A stretch of 64,000 bases of DNA from assembly GCA_046732465.1 (NCBI GenBank), contig JBKPND010000011.1:1-64000 (forward strand). The letters are read 5' to 3'. The position numbers and the translations under genes were made by a program. Under the pieces are notes generated by a model that was given only the letters and a program-made list of their open reading frames with translations, made no database searches and had not been told where the DNA came from. This document shows positions 7,938 through 15,943 of this stretch, piece after piece; the stretch's first letter is position 1, and each line of letters opens with the position of its first letter. The DNA is from DASUPK01 sp046732465 (GTDB taxonomy: Bacteria > Actinomycetota > Thermoleophilia > Solirubrobacterales > 70-9).

Positions 7938-8080
7938 GCGTCCGGCCCGCGGCTGCCTCTTAGCCGCTGACGCAGAAGCTTCTCCCGCCGGGCGCCGTCT
8001 CCAGCCGTTAGCTGTGCACGAACGGGACCGTGGCACCTCCGAATCCCAGGAGCCAAGCCAGATCAGTAGAAAGAGAAGGG
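7860..8080 (+). promoter_or_regulatory. Putative attenuator / translational control region of DAHP synthase
   Basis: Stem-loops seen by eye: GGCACGC (7860-7866) with GCGTGCC (7904-7910), enclosing GAGCCGC (7883-7889) with GCGGCTC (7893-7899), both ending just before the aromatic codons; GCGTC (7938-7942) with GACGC (7969-7973), enclosing GCGGCT (7949-7954) with AGCCGC (7962-7967), starting right after the leader stop; and GTGCACG (8014-8020) with CGTGGCAC (8029-8036, one bulge). No U-tract follows any of them. CTTCTC (7979-7984) can pair with GAGAAG (8073-8078) in the ribosome binding site, so control may be at translation. Confidence 0.5.
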
Positions 8081-8090
8081 AAAAGTCGGG

Positions 8091-9185
8091 ATGAACTTCG
8101 AAATGAGGGAGATACCGAGACAGGACGCGGACCGCGTCAGGGACCAGCGCATCGCGCGGGTGGTCGAGCTGGTCTCGCCCGCGGAGATCTTGGACGACCT
8201 GCCGCTGGGCGCCGAGCGCGAGGACGCGGTGCTCGCCAACCGGGCCGAGGTGAAGTCGATCCTCGACCGCGCCGACGACCGCCTGCTCGTAGTGGTCGGG
8301 CCGTGCAGCGTGCACGACCCCGAGGCCGCCACCGAGTACGCCCAGCGCTTGTCCGAGCAAGCACAGGATCTGCGCGATGACCTCTGCGTGGCCATGCGCG
8401 TCTACTTCGAGAAGCCACGGACGACCACCGGCTGGAAGGGCCTGATCAACGACCCGCACCTCGACGGCTCGCGGGATGTGAACTTCGGGCTGCACACCGC
8501 GCGTCGGCTCCTCCTCGAGGTGACGGACCTCGGCCTGCCGATCGGTTGCGAGTTCCTCGATCCGATCACCCCGCAGTACATCTCCGACGTGGTCGCCTGG
8601 GGAGCGATCGGCGCGCGGACGACGGAGAGCCAGATCCACCGGCAGCTCGCCTCGGGCCTCTCGATGCCGGTCGGATTCAAGAACGGCACCGCAGGCAGTA
8701 TCAAGCTCGCGGTCGACGCCGTCCGCGCGGCGGCGGCTCCGCACGCGTTCGCCGGGGTCGACGTCAGCGGGAAGCCCGCGATCCTCTACACCGAGGGCAA
8801 CGAGGACTGCCACGTGATCCTGCGGGGTGGCCGAGGAGCCCCCAACTACGACGCGAACTCGGTCGAGGGCACGCTCGAGGAGCTGCGGGCGGCCGGACTG
8901 GGGGAGCGGGTCGTGATCGACGCCTCCCACGACAACAGCGGCAAGGACCACGAGCGCCAGCCCGAGGTGGTCAGCGCGATCGCCGACCAGATCGCGGGTG
9001 GCAATGGAGCCATCGCCGGCGTGATGATGGAGTCCTTCCTCGTCGCCGGCCGGCAGGACCTGGAATCGGATGAACCGCTGGTCTACGGTCAGTCGATCAC
9101 CGACGCCTGCATGGACTGGGACCACACGGTGCTGACTCTTGACCGGCTCGCCTCGGCGGTGCGGAAGCGGCGCGAGGCGACCTAG
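8091..9185 (+). CDS. aroF: 3-deoxy-7-phosphoheptulonate synthase (DAHP synthase, AroFGH type)
   Basis: A 364-residue type I DAHP synthase that condenses phosphoenolpyruvate and erythrose 4-phosphate, the first step of the shikimate pathway. Motifs: VVGPCSVHDPEAA, FEKPRTTTGWKGL, ARTTESQIHRQLASG, GFKNGT, DASHDNSGKDH and MMESFLVAGRQ, matching Escherichia coli AroF/G/H including metal-binding Cys, His, Glu and Asp. The N-terminal extension seen in feedback-regulated members is present (about 60 residues before GPCSVH). GAGAAGGG lies about 10 nt before ATG 8091. Preceded by an aromatic leader peptide. Which isozyme class it belongs to cannot be told here. Confidence 0.94.
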   Translation: MNFEMREIPRQDADRVRDQRIARVVELVSPAEILDDLPLGAEREDAVLANRAEVKSILDRADDRLLVVVGPCSVHDPEAATEYAQRLSEQAQDLRDDLCVAMRVYFEKPRTTTGWKGLINDPHLDGSRDVNFGLHTARRLLLEVTDLGLPIGCEFLDPITPQYISDVVAWGAIGARTTESQIHRQLASGLSMPVGFKNGTAGSIKLAVDAVRAAAAPHAFAGVDVSGKPAILYTEGNEDCHVILRGGRGAPNYDANSVEGTLEELRAAGLGERVVIDASHDNSGKDHERQPEVVSAIADQIAGGNGAIAGVMMESFLVAGRQDLESDEPLVYGQSITDACMDWDHTVLTLDRLASAVRKRREAT

Positions 9186-9189
9186 CTCG

Positions 9190-10266
9190 ATGCGGATCGC
9201 CGTCCTCGGCGTCGGCCTGATCGGAGGCTCGATCGGCCTGGCCGCGCGCCGCAGGCTGAATGCCGAGGTGGCGGGCTTTGACCCCGACGCGAAGCTGCTC
9301 GATCGCGCTGGGGAGCTGGGGGCGGTCGACGATGCAGCCGAGAGCGTCGCCGGTGCGGTTGAAGGCGCCGAGCTGGTCTTCTGCGCCGCTCCCGTGACCG
9401 CGCTGCCGGGGTTGGCCGCTGAGGCCCTGGACGCGGCCGGCGAGGACTGCGCGGTGACCGACGTCGGCTCGGTGAAGCGTGAGGTGATCGCCGCACTTGG
9501 CTCGGAGCCCCGCTTCATCGGCGGGCACCCGCTGGCCGGCGCGGAGACCTCAGGGGTGGAAAACGCCCGCGCGGACCTCTTCGAGGGCGCGCGCTGGTAC
9601 CTCACGCCCACCCCGAAGACCGGCGGGCTCCTCTACGACCGCGTGCAGCGGGCGATCTCCGAGATGGGCGCTCGGCCGCAGGCGATCGAGGCCGACACGC
9701 ACGACCGGCTGATGGCGTCGGTCAGTCACCTTCCCCATGTGCTCGCCAACGTGCTCGTCACCCAGGCCGCGACCGCGCTCAGCGAGGAGGCCGAGCGCCT
9801 GCCAGAGGTCGGGCCGAGCTTTCGCGATGCCACCCGGGTCGCCGGGGCCAACCCGGCCATCTGGGGCGACATCTTCGCCGGCAACAGGGAGGCGGTAGCG
9901 GCGGAGATCGACGCTGTCGTCGCCCGGCTCACCGAGGCCGCGGACCTGCTCCGCTCCGGCGACCGCGACGCCGTGAACGCCTGGCAGGATCTGGCGGGTC
10001 GCCGGCGGCGGGAGCTGATCGACGCCGAGATCGCGGGCGGGCCGCTGCACGAGCTACGCGTCCTGGTGCCCAACCGGCCGGGGATCGTGGCCGAGGTCGC
10101 GCTCGAGCTCGGGCGGGCCGGCGTCAACATCGAGGACATGGCGCTCTATCCGGCAGCCGACATGACCTCCGGGGCGATCTCCCTCTACATCGCCGGCGAC
10201 GAGCAGGCAGAACGGGCGGAGAGGCTCGTTCGCGAGCTCGGCCACGACGTCTCCCGAGCAGAATGA
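9190..10266 (+). CDS. tyrA: Prephenate dehydrogenase with C-terminal ACT domain
   Basis: A 358-residue oxidoreductase. The Rossmann motif GVGLIGGSIGLAA opens the protein; then TDVGSVK, GGHPLAGAETSG (prephenate-binding His region) and SHLPHVLAN follow. An ACT domain occupies about residues 289-345 (ELRVLVPNRPGIVAEVALEL), suggesting tyrosine feedback. It oxidatively decarboxylates prephenate to 4-hydroxyphenylpyruvate; arogenate specificity is the alternative. The ATG at 9190 is 4 nt after the DAHP synthase stop; an in-frame GTG/ATG further upstream would overlap that gene. Its TGA overlaps aroA as ATGA. Confidence 0.93.
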   Translation: MRIAVLGVGLIGGSIGLAARRRLNAEVAGFDPDAKLLDRAGELGAVDDAAESVAGAVEGAELVFCAAPVTALPGLAAEALDAAGEDCAVTDVGSVKREVIAALGSEPRFIGGHPLAGAETSGVENARADLFEGARWYLTPTPKTGGLLYDRVQRAISEMGARPQAIEADTHDRLMASVSHLPHVLANVLVTQAATALSEEAERLPEVGPSFRDATRVAGANPAIWGDIFAGNREAVAAEIDAVVARLTEAADLLRSGDRDAVNAWQDLAGRRRRELIDAEIAGGPLHELRVLVPNRPGIVAEVALELGRAGVNIEDMALYPAADMTSGAISLYIAGDEQAERAERLVRELGHDVSRAE

Positions 10267-11591
10267 CCTCAGTTCGATTCGAGCCGTCAGGCCCGCTTCG
10301 CGGCGACCTCCATCCGCCGCCTGACAAGTCGGTCTCGCACCGGGCCGCTCTGATCGGGGCGATGGCGGAGGGTCCGACCAGGATCACCGGCTACCTCGAC
10401 TCCGCCGACACGCGGGCGACGCTGAGGGCTGTCGCGGCCGTCGGCTCCAGGGTGACCGAGGGCGAGGCCAATGACCACGGAGGCCTCTTCGTCGAGGTCG
10501 AGGGCATCGGTTTGCGCGGCCCGCGGCCGGCGGAGATCGACGTCGGCAACGCCGGGACGCTGCTTCGTCTGATGCCGGGGTGGCTGGCCGGTCAGGCCGC
10601 GGGGGAGTGGGCCCTGGACGGCGACGAGTCGATTCGCCGCCGCCCGGTCGACCGGGTGGCCGAGCCCCTGTCCCGCATGGGCGCGGACGTCGAGGCACGC
10701 GACGGGCGCCTGCCGCCCCTGCACATCCGCGGGGCCGAGCTGCGCGGAGTCGACTACGAGATGCCGGTCGCGAGCGCGCAGGTCAAGTCCTGCCTGCTCC
10801 TTGCCGGCCTGCTGGCGGAGGGCACGACGACTGTGCGCGAGCCCTTCTGGACGCGCGACCACACCGAGCGACTGCTCGCTGCGATGGGGGCGGAGATCCG
10901 GCGGGAGGGCGGCAGGATCTCCATCGCCCCTGCCGAGAGGCTCGAGGCCGGAGACGTGCCGGTGCCGGGCGACTTCTCCTCGGCTGCCTTCTTCCTGACC
11001 GCAGCCCTGCTCGTGCCGGGCAGCGAGATCAGCCTGCGCGAAGTCGGCATCAACCGCGCGCGGATCGGCCTGCTCTCGATCATCTCGCGGATGGGAGTCG
11101 AGATGGGCGGGGCGCACGAGAGTGATCGCGCCGTGACCGTGGAGGGGATCCGCGAGCCGGGGCCCGAGCCGATCGCGAGGCTCAACGTGCGGGCCGCTTC
11201 CCTCACAGGCACGTCGATCACCGCGGAGGACGTCCCCGCCGCGATCGACGAGCTGCCGCTGGTCGCCCTGCTCGGCTGCTTCGCCGAGGGGGAGACCGTG
11301 GTCAGCGGCGCCGCCGAGCTGCGGGCGAAGGAATCCGATCGGATCGCCGGGATCGTCCAGGGACTGGACGCGCTGGGCGCTGACATCGAGGGAAGGCCCG
11401 ACGGCTTCGTAGTGCGCGGCTCCGGCGGGCTTCGCGGCGGCGCGCTCGATGCCCGCGGCGATCACCGCCTCGCGATGGTGGGCGCCGTCGCCGGTCTCGC
11501 CTCGCGGGAGGGTGTCGAGGTTCGCGGCTTCGAGGCCGTCGAGGTCAGCTACCCCGGTTTCGAGCGGGACCTGCGGGCGCTTCTCGGCTAG
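10263..11591 (+). CDS. aroA: 3-phosphoshikimate 1-carboxyvinyltransferase (EPSP synthase)
   Basis: A 442-residue EPSP synthase joining shikimate 3-phosphate and phosphoenolpyruvate. Visible motifs: PPDKSVSHRAALIGA, DVGNAGTLLRLM (PEP/glyphosate loop), RRPVDRVAEPLSRMGA, SAQVKSCLLLAGL, GDFSSAAFFLTAAL, KESDRIAGIVQGL and DHRLAM. The GNAGT loop reads GNAGTLLR rather than GNAGTAMR. Translationally coupled to tyrA by ATGA, so tyrosine-branch and common-pathway enzymes are co-produced. Its stop is shared with the convergent cupin gene in CTAG (11588-11591). Confidence 0.95.
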   Translation: MTSVRFEPSGPLRGDLHPPPDKSVSHRAALIGAMAEGPTRITGYLDSADTRATLRAVAAVGSRVTEGEANDHGGLFVEVEGIGLRGPRPAEIDVGNAGTLLRLMPGWLAGQAAGEWALDGDESIRRRPVDRVAEPLSRMGADVEARDGRLPPLHIRGAELRGVDYEMPVASAQVKSCLLLAGLLAEGTTTVREPFWTRDHTERLLAAMGAEIRREGGRISIAPAERLEAGDVPVPGDFSSAAFFLTAALLVPGSEISLREVGINRARIGLLSIISRMGVEMGGAHESDRAVTVEGIREPGPEPIARLNVRAASLTGTSITAEDVPAAIDELPLVALLGCFAEGETVVSGAAELRAKESDRIAGIVQGLDALGADIEGRPDGFVVRGSGGLRGGALDARGDHRLAMVGAVAGLASREGVEVRGFEAVEVSYPGFERDLRALLG

Positions 11592-11923
11592 TCCTTGGTG
11601 GCCTGGGAGGGATGACCGTCCCCGGGCCAGGGGGCGAGCACCAGCAGGATTCTGGAGTCCTCCAGTGCCGTCACCTCATGGCGCTCGGCCGGGTCGAAGA
11701 TCGCGAGCAGGCCTGTGGACCCCTCGGCGTCGCCGCCACTCGGTGTGGTGATCCCGATGGTCCCGTCGATCACTAGCACCCAGGCGCGCTCGTGGACCTG
11801 GTGCTCCTGCAGCTGCTCGCCCTTCGGCAGGTTGATCACGATTGCCCGGCCCTCGGACTCCGAGTCGAGGACCTGGGGCGCATGCGGCAGCACCTCGAGC
11901 TCATTCAGGTTCCAGCTCTCCAT
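11588..11923 (-). CDS. Small cupin-domain protein
   Basis: A 111-residue single-domain cupin: NLPKGEQLQEHQVHERAWVLVIDG matches cupin motif 1 (two His and a Glu as metal ligands) and FDPAERHEVTALEDSRILLVLAP matches motif 2 with its His. Ligand unknown; such proteins may bind metals or small metabolites. The start is ATG at 11923, with a GTG directly before it at 11926. It is the only minus-strand gene in the aroA-cmk interval, converging on aroA with a 4-nt CTAG overlap. Confidence 0.78.
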   Translation of the reverse strand: MESWNLNELEVLPHAPQVLDSESEGRAIVINLPKGEQLQEHQVHERAWVLVIDGTIGITTPSGGDAEGSTGLLAIFDPAERHEVTALEDSRILLVLAPWPGDGHPSQATKD

Positions 11924-11963
11924 CACGCGGGACTCTATATCCAGCCCGGTGCGACGGAAACCC

Positions 11964-11969
11964 TAGGCT
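11964..11969 (+). promoter_or_regulatory. Candidate -10 box of cmk
   Basis: TAGGCT lies 7 nt before the cmk ATG (11977) with no SD between them, one base off the spacing for a leaderless transcript. It is in the gap behind the divergently oriented cupin gene, where cmk needs a promoter. Confidence 0.45.
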
Positions 11970-11976
11970 GGCCACG

Positions 11977-12615
11977 ATGGTGATCGCGATCGACGGTCCC
12001 GCCGGGGCCGGCAAGTCAACCGTGGCCCGGGCCGTCGCGAAGGCTCTCGGCTTCACCTACCTGGACTCGGGGGCGATGTACCGGGCCGTCGCGCTCGCGG
12101 CGCTCGACCGCGGGATCGACCCGGACGACGGCGAGCGGCTCGGGGAGTTGGCCTGGGAGCTCGACATCGATTTCGAGGGCGACACCATCCGCCTCGGCGG
12201 CAAGCCGGTGGAGGGCAGGATCCGCTCGCCGGAGGTGACGATCGCCTCCTCGCGTGTCTCCGTACACCCACAGGTGCGCCAGGCGATGGTGAAGCGCCAG
12301 CGCGAGCTGATCGCCGCCGGCAACTACGTGGCGGAGGGACGCGACATCGGGACCGTGGTCAGCCCGGACTCGCCCCTGAAGGTTTTCCTCACCGCGCAGG
12401 AGGAGGAGCGGGCACGCCGCCGCGCGGCCGAGAGCGGGGAGCCGGTGACCGAGGTCCAGGTGGCGATCAGGGATCGCGACAGGCGCGACCGGGAACGCGC
12501 GGACAGCCCTCTGCTGGCGGCGAAGGGGTCGATCGACATCGACACGACCGACCTCACGCCCGAGCAGGTGGTCGAGCGGATCGTCGTGCTCGCCAGGGAT
12601 AGGGGGATCGCGTAA
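11977..12615 (+). CDS. cmk: Cytidylate kinase
   Basis: A 212-residue (d)CMP kinase. The P-loop IDGPAGAGKSTVARAVAKALG is at the N-terminus, followed by YLDSGAMYRAVALAAL, EGRDIGTVV and FLTAQEEERARRR, all typical. It supplies CDP/dCDP for nucleic acid and lipid synthesis. ATG 11977 is chosen; GTG at 11980 in the same frame is possible. The TAA overlaps the der ATG as TAATG; cmk-der (and cmk next to aroA) is a common bacterial order. Confidence 0.95.
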   Translation: MVIAIDGPAGAGKSTVARAVAKALGFTYLDSGAMYRAVALAALDRGIDPDDGERLGELAWELDIDFEGDTIRLGGKPVEGRIRSPEVTIASSRVSVHPQVRQAMVKRQRELIAAGNYVAEGRDIGTVVSPDSPLKVFLTAQEEERARRRAAESGEPVTEVQVAIRDRDRRDRERADSPLLAAKGSIDIDTTDLTPEQVVERIVVLARDRGIA

Positions 12616-14000
12616 TGGAGGGAAGGGGCCCCGAGGCGCCGGCTCGCGCTCTCCGCCGCCGGCCCGCGGTGGCGGTGGTCGGCTTCCCCAACGCTGGCAA
12701 GAGCACCCTGGTCAACCGTCTCGCCGGCGGCCGCGAGGCGGTCACCGATCGAGAGCCGGGCGTGACCCGCGACCGCCGGGCGCTCGGGTGCGAGTGGAAC
12801 GGCCTCAGCTTCGACCTGATCGACACGGGCGGCGTCGACCTGGCCGACTCGGACGAGCTCGCGCGAGCCGTCCAGGCGCAGGCCCGGACCGCGATCGAGG
12901 ACGCCGAGGTGATCCTGCTGGTCGTGGACGCTCGCAGCGGACTTGGCCCGGGCGACGCGGATCTCGCCGACCTGCTTCGCCGCTCGAGCCGCCCGGTGAT
13001 CGTTGCCGCCAACAAGATCGATCGGCCCGAGGACGAGTCGCTTGCGGCGGAGCTGAACGCGCTCGGGCTCGGCGAGCCGATGCCGGTCTCCGCCAGCCAT
13101 GGCCTCGGCACCGGCGACCTGCTGGACATGCTGGTGGAGGAGCTCAGGCGCCATCTCCCGGACGAGGCGGCGAGCGACGCGGAGGAGGCGCCGCGGATTG
13201 CGATCCTCGGCCGGCCGAACGTCGGCAAGTCCTCGCTGCTCAACGCGATGCTCGGCTCCGAGCGCGTGATCGTCAGCGAGCGAGCCGGGACGACGCGCGA
13301 TCCGGTCGACACCGAGGCCGAGGTGGACGGCGAGCGGATCGTGCTCGTGGACACCGCCGGTCTGCGACGGCGCGGGAAGGTGGCCGGGACCGTGGGCTAC
13401 TACGCGCAGCTCCGCTCCGAGCGCGCCGCCGAGCGCGCCGACGCGGCGATCGTGGTGTGCGACGCGAGCGAGGGCCTTACCGCGGAGGACCTCCGCGTGG
13501 CCGAGGTCGCCATGCGCGCCGGCTGCGCCACGGTGCTGGCGCTCAACAAATGGGACGTCTCGCGGACGGATATCGATGACGCGAGGGCTCGCGCCGCCCA
13601 GAAGCTCCGGCTGCGCCCGCCCGTGATCGCCTGCTCCGCGCTCACGGGACGGAGCATCGCCGCAGTGCTCGGGCAGGCGATCGCGCTCGCCCACCGCGCC
13701 GCGGAGCGGATCCCCACGCCCGAGCTCAACCGCTTCGTCGCCGGCGTCGTGGCGGACAGGCAACCGCCGCAGCGGCACGGCAGGCGCCTGCGGCTCTACT
13801 ACACCGCGCAGGTGGGACGGCGCCCGCCTCGCTTCGCGGTCCAGGTCAACGATCGCCGGCTGATCAACCGCGACTGGGCCTTCTACCTCGAGAACCGCCT
13901 GCGCGATGCCTACGAACTCCAGGGGGTCCCGCTGGTGATCGATTACGTGCCGCGCAAGGGGCGCCGCAACCGGAGCGCCCAGCGCGCCGGCCGGGTATAA
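12615..14000 (+). CDS. der: Ribosome biogenesis GTPase Der (EngA)
   Basis: A 461-residue double GTPase for 50S assembly. First G domain: GFPNAGKST (about residue 23), DTGGVD and NKID. Second: GRPNVGKSS (about residue 198), DTAGLRRRGKV, NKWD and SALTG. A C-terminal KH-like domain (LYYTAQVGRRPPRF ... LENRLRD) ends in a basic tail. About 20 residues longer than typical at the N-terminus, which is Arg/Pro-rich. ATG overlaps the cmk stop by one base. Confidence 0.96.
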   Translation: MEGRGPEAPARALRRRPAVAVVGFPNAGKSTLVNRLAGGREAVTDREPGVTRDRRALGCEWNGLSFDLIDTGGVDLADSDELARAVQAQARTAIEDAEVILLVVDARSGLGPGDADLADLLRRSSRPVIVAANKIDRPEDESLAAELNALGLGEPMPVSASHGLGTGDLLDMLVEELRRHLPDEAASDAEEAPRIAILGRPNVGKSSLLNAMLGSERVIVSERAGTTRDPVDTEAEVDGERIVLVDTAGLRRRGKVAGTVGYYAQLRSERAAERADAAIVVCDASEGLTAEDLRVAEVAMRAGCATVLALNKWDVSRTDIDDARARAAQKLRLRPPVIACSALTGRSIAAVLGQAIALAHRAAERIPTPELNRFVAGVVADRQPPQRHGRRLRLYYTAQVGRRPPRFAVQVNDRRLINRDWAFYLENRLRDAYELQGVPLVIDYVPRKGRRNRSAQRAGRV

Positions 14001-14010
14001 GGGGCGCTTC

Positions 14011-15936
14011 GTGACTAGCGAGGAATCCCGCCTCGCCCGGCTCCGCCGCAGGCTGAGGCTGCGTCGCGGCAAGCCGACGGCCCCCGAGACGCCGCCCGAG
14101 GAGCCCGAGTCCCCGACGCCGAAGCCGCTCTTCTCGCTGGAGCCGCCAGAGGAGGAGAAGAAGCCTGGTCGGTCGAGCGAGCTGGCCTTCCGGGTGAGGA
14201 CCCGCCTGCAGGCGATCGGCTACTGGCTACGGGAGAAGGGACAGATCGTCCTGCCCGCGCTGAAACGGGCGGGTGCGGCCACCGCCGCGGGCGCCCGGTC
14301 GGCCGCAGCCTGGTGGTCGAGGCGCTCGCGCGGCACGAAGATCCAAGTCGGCGCCGTCGCCGGGATCGTCGTCCTCTATCTGATCCTCAAGTTCCTGCCG
14401 GTGCCGGGCGTTCCCTGCCAGGTCTCGGCGGCGAAGGAGTGCGCGCCGTCGAACGACACGATCGCCTACGTCCCGCGCGACGCCGCTCTCTACGTCCATC
14501 TGACGGTGAACAGCGACAGCCACCAGTGGGATCTGGAGAGGGATCTCGCCGAGACCCTTCCAAACTTCACCGCTCTGCTGCAGAGCGACACGAGCGCGAT
14601 CACGGCGCCGGGCGGCCGGCCGATCAACCTCAGCAACGAGGTGTTGCCGTGGGCGAAGGACGATCTGGCACTACTCGGCATCCCAGGCCCGAAGGGCTCC
14701 ACCGCGGAGGCCTACGTCGTCGGGGTCGGCGACAACGCTCAGGCGAACCGGTTCCTGAACAGCCTGGCGCCGGCCGGGCCGGCGACGCTGGACACGATCG
14801 GCGGCGCCTCCTTGAGCGCCTACCGGAGTGGCTTCGCCACTGCCCGCTCCGGTGACCAACTTCTCTTCGGCAGCGAGACGGCGGTCCGCGCCGCCCTGGC
14901 GGCCAAGGCGGGGCAGCAGCCGGGCCTCGAGGGATCCGATCAGGACAAGGCGCGCCAGCAGCTGCCGGACGTCCGCTTCGCCGAGGCCTATCTCTCGCGC
15001 GCCGGCGTACAGCGCTTTCTGCCGCCGACCGCCACCGGCGCCAGCCAGCTCAACACCTTCGTCGACTATGGGGCGACCAGCGGCATGGCGGTGGGCGCCC
15101 GGGCGCGAGACGACGGTGTGCAGGTGAACCTGGTCAGCGAGCTCGACCCGAACCTCGAGGCCCGGAGCCCGACGGTGTTCGCCAGCCTGCCGGAGTTCGA
15201 GCCAGGGCTCGCCGACGAGGCCGGCCCCCGTGCCCTCGGGTACATCGGGGTGGGGGAGCTGGGCCCGGCGATCAACAACGCGCTCGCCTCTGCGGGCGCC
15301 GGCGCACAGGGTTTGGCGGGGTCGCTGCGGGCGCTGGCGCAGCGCCTGCAGAAGGAGGCGAGTGTCGACCCCCTCAAGGACCTGCTCCCCGCTCTCGGCG
15401 GACAGGCCGCCCTGGTCGCCGAGCCGACCGGCGCGGCTCCGTACGCGAGCGTGATCGTCGAGGGCGTCGACGAGGAGAAGGCCGCCGACGCGCTGGCGTC
15501 GCTGCAGGGGCCGCTGCTCCGCTCGCTCACCGCGGGCGGCCAGGTGCCGAGCTTCCGGACCACGGAGGTGGACGGGGTACCCGTGCACTCCGTCCGGGTC
15601 TCGCCGAGCGTCGACCTCTCCTACGCGATCTTCGACGGGAAGCTGGTCATCTCCACGCAGCCGCAGGGCATTTCGCAGGTGCGCTCGAGCGGCGACAACC
15701 TGGCCGACACCGGCGCTTTCAAGGATGCGACGGACCGGCTCCCGGACCGAGTCTCGGCGCTAGTCTTCCTCAACCTCCACGAGGTCCTGGGACTGGCTCA
15801 GCAGGCCGGCCTGGCGGAGAATCCACTGTATGCCTCGCTCAGTGAAGACATCTCGCGCGTCGGCTCTCTCGGTCTCGCCGTGAGGGGAAGCGACGACGAG
15901 CTTCAATCAGAACTCTTCCTGGCCATCCACGACTGA
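14011..15936 (+). CDS. DUF3352-like membrane-anchored protein, unknown function
   Basis: A 641-residue protein. The first 110 residues are charged and Pro/Glu-rich, a single membrane segment follows (about 113-131, VGAVAGIVVLYLILKFLPV), and a large extracytoplasmic part starts with a Cys pair and AYVPRDAALYVHLTV, then repeats of ALxAxxG-type segments ending FLNLHEVLGLAQQAGL. The layout fits DUF3352 proteins of Actinobacteria, whose role is unknown to me. GTATAAGG lies about 10 nt before GTG 14011. It lies 8 nt upstream of metK. Confidence 0.68.
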   Translation: MTSEESRLARLRRRLRLRRGKPTAPETPPEEPESPTPKPLFSLEPPEEEKKPGRSSELAFRVRTRLQAIGYWLREKGQIVLPALKRAGAATAAGARSAAAWWSRRSRGTKIQVGAVAGIVVLYLILKFLPVPGVPCQVSAAKECAPSNDTIAYVPRDAALYVHLTVNSDSHQWDLERDLAETLPNFTALLQSDTSAITAPGGRPINLSNEVLPWAKDDLALLGIPGPKGSTAEAYVVGVGDNAQANRFLNSLAPAGPATLDTIGGASLSAYRSGFATARSGDQLLFGSETAVRAALAAKAGQQPGLEGSDQDKARQQLPDVRFAEAYLSRAGVQRFLPPTATGASQLNTFVDYGATSGMAVGARARDDGVQVNLVSELDPNLEARSPTVFASLPEFEPGLADEAGPRALGYIGVGELGPAINNALASAGAGAQGLAGSLRALAQRLQKEASVDPLKDLLPALGGQAALVAEPTGAAPYASVIVEGVDEEKAADALASLQGPLLRSLTAGGQVPSFRTTEVDGVPVHSVRVSPSVDLSYAIFDGKLVISTQPQGISQVRSSGDNLADTGAFKDATDRLPDRVSALVFLNLHEVLGLAQQAGLAENPLYASLSEDISRVGSLGLAVRGSDDELQSELFLAIHD

Positions 15937-15943
15937 GGAACCA

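Noticed and set aside
7804..8090. tRNA or T-box in the gap before DAHP synthase
   Set aside because: No cloverleaf, TΨC-like sequence or T-box consensus seen; the gap is better explained by the leader peptide and hairpins.
15937..15943. SAM riboswitch for metK
   Set aside because: Only 7 nt lie between metK and the upstream gene.
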